NCBI GenBank assembly: GCA_023634235.1 | Contig: JAMKCF010000002.1 | Coordinates: 15,495,091-15,559,090 of the forward strand | From: Pisaster brevispinus | Taxonomy: Eukaryota > Echinodermata > Asteroidea > Forcipulatida > Asteriidae | Direction: 5' to 3' | Length of the DNA stretch: 64,000 nt | In this document: positions 60,520 through 64,000 of the stretch, piece by piece | Position numbering within the stretch: position 1 is the first letter of the stretch | How the letters are laid out: each line of letters opens with the position of its first letter | Program-made: the position numbers and the translations under genes | The notes under the pieces: generated by a model | Databases searched by the model: none | Told to the model about the DNA's origin: nothing | Seen by the model: the letters and a program-made list of their open reading frames with translations, nothing else

Positions 60520-60777
60520 ACTAAAGGGAAGTATTCGCTCTTTGCACGGATCTGCCATGTGCGTGTAGAGCCTCGACTTCATGCTTCATCATTTGTATGT
60601 ATGTACCTGTTTGGATGAAAGTGTCATTACATTACTGGGACAATACAGAGTTATATAGTGCTTCTATTCAATGCTGTCCCCAATTCGAGGCTCTACACGC
60701 AAATGGCTGACCGTACAAGGGGCGGATAGTGGGGCACGAAGACGAAATATTGGGGGAAGGGGAACTGTCCCTTTAAT
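60520..60777. mobile_element. Palindromic MITE, about 258 bp
   Basis: Outer ends are CTAAAGGGAAG and, inverted, TTAAAGGGACAGTTCCCC. Inner arms hold GTGCGTGTAGAGCCTCGA and, inverted, TTGCGTGTAGAGCCTCGA. Non-coding. Confidence 0.75.
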
Positions 60778-60779
60778 GA

Positions 60780-61365
60780 TACAAGCATAGAATTTGATAC
60801 ACTCCTGCTGTTTTCAAAATTGTATTTATTCGACCTGATATTTTGTTGTCGAAAGACAAGTCTGTAAGGCCCCTATAGCCAACTACACATGTACTTTCTC
60901 ATGACGTACTCCGACTGTGTGCCAAATTCCATGCTTGTAGTGTCAAAGGTCAGAGTGCACTCCCATCGCCTACTTGCCCTTCTAGTGTAAATAAAAAGCA
61001 GGAACAATCTACACAGCAAGGGGTACTTACTACATGACCACAATCTTATTTTAACAAATTGAATGTTGGATGGGGGGCACTTATAACCGAGTTGAACATC
61101 GCTATGGGGTTCCTTTGTATCATTACACCTTACCCTTGACACATCTTGACCCCAAATCCTATTAACGTGAATCAATGTATGTGAACTGAACAATCGTATG
61201 AGCACATTCTTTATGGATGTATCATCTGCATAAGAATGCTTTGGTTTTAAAAGTAAGGGTTTGTCAAAATATTGAAAAATTTCTTTATGGGTTTGTTAGT
61301 TATTGGGGGTAGTTACAAAGTGCTTTGTACTTACATTATTCATTGTGTCCTGCCGTTTGTATGAC
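60780..61365. other. No supported gene
   Basis: A 110-codon - strand ORF (61205-60873) has no recognised domain and no splice or start support. Confidence 0.4.
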
Positions 61366-61367
61366 AA

Positions 61368-61545
61368 GCGCTGTGTACTCGGTGCTTTCTAAGTCCTGCA
61401 GAAAAAAAAAACCCTCAGGCACCTTGGTGGAATTCGAACCCACAACCTTCTGCACTCGCAGCATATGTTCTTACCGCTAGACCATGGAGCTGGTAACAAA
61501 GAGGCCTGTTCGAATAATGTAATTAATAGCGATGGGTTTCGCATA
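61368..61545 (-). mobile_element. SINE family 2
   Basis: TGTACTCGGTGCTTTCTAAG, GAATTCGAACCCACAACC (inverted B box) and TTCTTACCGCTAGACCATGG (inverted A box), in the same order as at 2775. Confidence 0.75.
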
Positions 61546-61549
61546 CAAT

Positions 61550-63612
61550 TAAACTAAACTGATGGCTATTGTTATGGAGGTAAAACATACGATCCCTCCA
61601 ACCAATTCAAATATTTTAAAACAATAACTTGGCTTTGTTATGTAAACAAAGGAACATTTGTTTACGAAAAGAATGACCTTGTACATTCCAAGGCCTTTCT
61701 GGCAGGCAAGTTGCTACACTGGTCATGTGGGAAATTTTACATTTTGTGTCAACTTGAACATAAATTCAAGAGTAATAAAAGTGACAGCTGAACAAGCTTG
61801 TGAGATGTTCTCCCATGCTTCATATCAAAGTTTGCCAATAAAAATCAGACCACAAAATGTCCCAAGATTTTATGTTTTCTCCAATTGCCTGCAGGAAGTT
61901 TAGGCTCTCTGTGGCTCTTTTGTACACATGTGATGTCACATGGAACATGGTCTCTACACCAATTGCCCTGAGCAAAATTGCTAACTATTACTCAATAAAA
62001 ACGATAAAGACAAGGCGTAAAATGTCATCTCGCAATAAATTACTACAATAACAACAATCATGGCTGCATTTCATAATATAGCTTATCCACCAGCCTAATT
62101 GGCAACAACAACAAAATGCAGCTCAAGTTGACCCAAATTAACCTTACACAGTCCCAGTAATTTTGGTAGCGCCATGCTGGGAGTCAATGGCCCTGTTTGT
62201 TATACAGTGTAGGCGATTAGCGGATGCTTACCATCATTATGTGATGCGATCAAGCAATATGAGTCATTTGTCGACCCAGGTCATTCTTATTTTGTTTATA
62301 CATTTGAAAAGAGCATAATCTATGCTTTAATGCTGTTAAAACCCCATGTTGACAGCACCTTTGGTTCAAAAGTTGTGAAAGTAGAAACACCAAGAGGTGC
62401 GAGAGAATAAAACTGAGAAAAAGGGGTTTAAAGTCGAGTTGCCTATTGAACATAAATCGGCTTATTTTCTTTCAATGCTAAGAACCCCTTTTTGATGTTA
62501 CTTATCAGGAAGAAAATTTCCAATATAATTTAGATATATTTTGGCATTGATATTTACCCCCAAAAAGTGTTTTCGAATATTTTCCCCCTGTTGGCCTGTT
62601 TTGGCTTGTTTCTCCATTATGATGTTTCTGACATTTAGCTTGATCACATCTTGTACGTGCAATTTGACTTCCAAATTGGCAAGCTTGGCACACAATAGCC
62701 CCGTGTGACGTTGGTGGAGGGGGGTCAATGCTAGTGAAATAACACATTTATGTAAAACCTGATTTGCACTGTGCATTAATTGTAGTACTTGCAAACATAA
62801 TGTATGACTGCTTACCTTAACCCTTGTGAATTTGTGATAATTTTGTAAGATGAAGATTATTTTCTAATCTAAAATTTGAAAACTGCAGACCTTTGCATTA
62901 AATCAGTGTTGCAAATTGAAATACAATGTCAGCTTTACTTCAGCTGTTGAGGGCAGCAAATAAAATTCAAAGCAAAATTTAAGCTACTGCTACAGGTGTC
63001 ATTATTGAGTGTATTGTTTCATGAAATTAGAGGAAAGATGTTCGTCACACAACTTACATGCACGCACTAGCGCCTTTCTTACTGCAATGCATCTTGGGAA
63101 ACTTATTGCAGTTAAAATACTGTGGGATGCAGTTAAAATATATATCAAACTGCAAAGATGGACGACATGCTATAGTTTACATGTAACTATGCCAGGCTTT
63201 CGAGTTGTGTATGGCATTGCTTCAAAAACAGGTGCGACATGAGGGTTGCCGGTGTTGCTTGGATTTGGAATCCACCCAGAATCCTTTGCGCACTGATCAT
63301 GCGCATTGGGAAATACATATATGGGCTATTCTAGTACATCTAGGGGCAAGTTTGAGTGCGCACATTTAGACGACCTGTGGTTGGCCACTGACAAGCAAGG
63401 CACAGCTTAATGCAGTTTTCCACCAGTTAGTTGTATGGTGTGTTTTTTGAAAACTAAAACATCGGAATGAATGTATTCTTTTGAAGCCACGATTTGAAAC
63501 CTTCAAGAGTGCTAATTCTGAAACATGACCTCCTTTGCCAAATTTGTTGGATAAACCTTCTCTTCAAAGAATTAAGTGTTATCTAACTTACCAAGCGGTC
63601 TGTTGCTGACTC
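61550..63612. other. No recognised gene
   Basis: AT-rich DNA. Short ORFs lack domains. Confidence 0.5.
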
Positions 63613-63619
63613 TTTGCAC

Positions 63620-64000
63620 CTGTATCCTGCAACAAAGCTCATCCTAACAGGTCCAGTTGTAGTCACCACTCCCTGTATCCTCCAACGATGCTCATCCTCA
63701 CAGGTCCAGTTTTATTCATCACTCCCTGTATCCTCCAACGATGCTCATCCAAATAGTTCAAGTTGTAGTCACCACTCCCTGTATCCTCCAACGATGCTCA
63801 TCCAAACAGGTCCGGTTGTAGTCACCACTCCCTGTACCCTCCAACGATGCTCATCCTCACAGGTCCGGTTGTAGTCACCACTCCCTGTATCCTCCAACGA
63901 TGCTCATCCAAACAGGTCCAGTTGTAGTCACCACTCCCTGTATCCTTCAACGATGCTCATCCAAACAGGTCCAGTTGTAGTCACCACTCCCTGTATCCTC
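63620..64000. repeat. 53-bp minisatellite running off the window end
   Basis: CTCCCTGTA-CCT recurs at 63669, 63722, 63775, 63828, 63881, 63934 and 63987, exactly every 53 bases. The unit includes CCAACGATGCTCATCC and ACAGGTCCAGTTGTAGTCAC. 53 is not divisible by 3, so the 86-codon ORF here is not a repeat protein. Confidence 0.95.

Noticed and set aside
60873..61205. 110-codon ORF on the - strand
   Set aside because: Low-complexity hydrophobic/Cys-rich translation, no homologue recognised, and no splice or start-site support.
63614..63874. 86-codon ORF in the 53-bp minisatellite
   Set aside because: The repeat length is not a multiple of 3, so the reading changes unit by unit. No protein repeat results.
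63620..64000. Regular direct repeats suggesting a CRISPR array
   Set aside because: Units are contiguous with no unique spacers, and the DNA is eukaryotic.

Overview
The window is animal nuclear DNA. It is AT-rich, gene-sparse and full of introns, short interspersed repeats, palindromic MITE-like elements and minisatellites. No bacterial or viral gene was recognised. The repeats point to an echinoderm, most likely a sea star: several copies of a palindromic element with a TTAAAGG-type end, elements that begin and end with CATAGAGCTGCTT, and tRNA-headed SINEs are the kind I associate with asteroid genomes. That assignment rests on memory and inference. The gene itself only says 'metazoan'.

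One protein-coding gene can be supported, on the + strand: a Rap1 GTPase-activating protein (RAP1GAP/RAP1GAP2 family). I reconstruct 20 coding exons from 20408 to 57522, encoding 801 residues. Every intron phase is consistent, and every intron is GT-AG except intron 13, which is GC-AG. In order, the protein has a basic, Ser-rich start, a GoLoco motif split by intron 3, the dimerisation and Rap-GAP catalytic region with its asparagine thumb at about N395, a Ser-rich tail, and a C-terminal coiled coil. Exon 1 lies 18.6 kb from exon 2. Exons 2 to 20 are compact (18.3 kb), and a 3'UTR of about 1.9 kb ends near an AATAAA at 59380.

Layout: 1-20407 is upstream DNA with SINEs, LINE tails, MITEs and a 1,020-bp foldback element with an exact 8-bp target duplication (5660-6695). 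20578-39220 is intron 1, with repeats and a few stretches that look like regulatory DNA. 39221-57522 holds the rest of the gene. Inside it, intron 9 carries five decoy copies of the start of exon 10, intron 6 has a 21-bp minisatellite, intron 8 is mostly one SINE, and intron 18 contains 23 tandem copies of a 177-bp satellite. 59400-64000 has no recognised gene and ends inside a 53-bp minisatellite.

The most unusual structures are the foldback element, the decoy splice acceptors before exon 10, the satellite whose A-type monomers carry a 3' splice-like site, an AATAAA and a 5' splice-like site in the gene's own orientation, and a tiny palindromic insertion at 9671 for which a second repeat copy in the window supplies the empty site.
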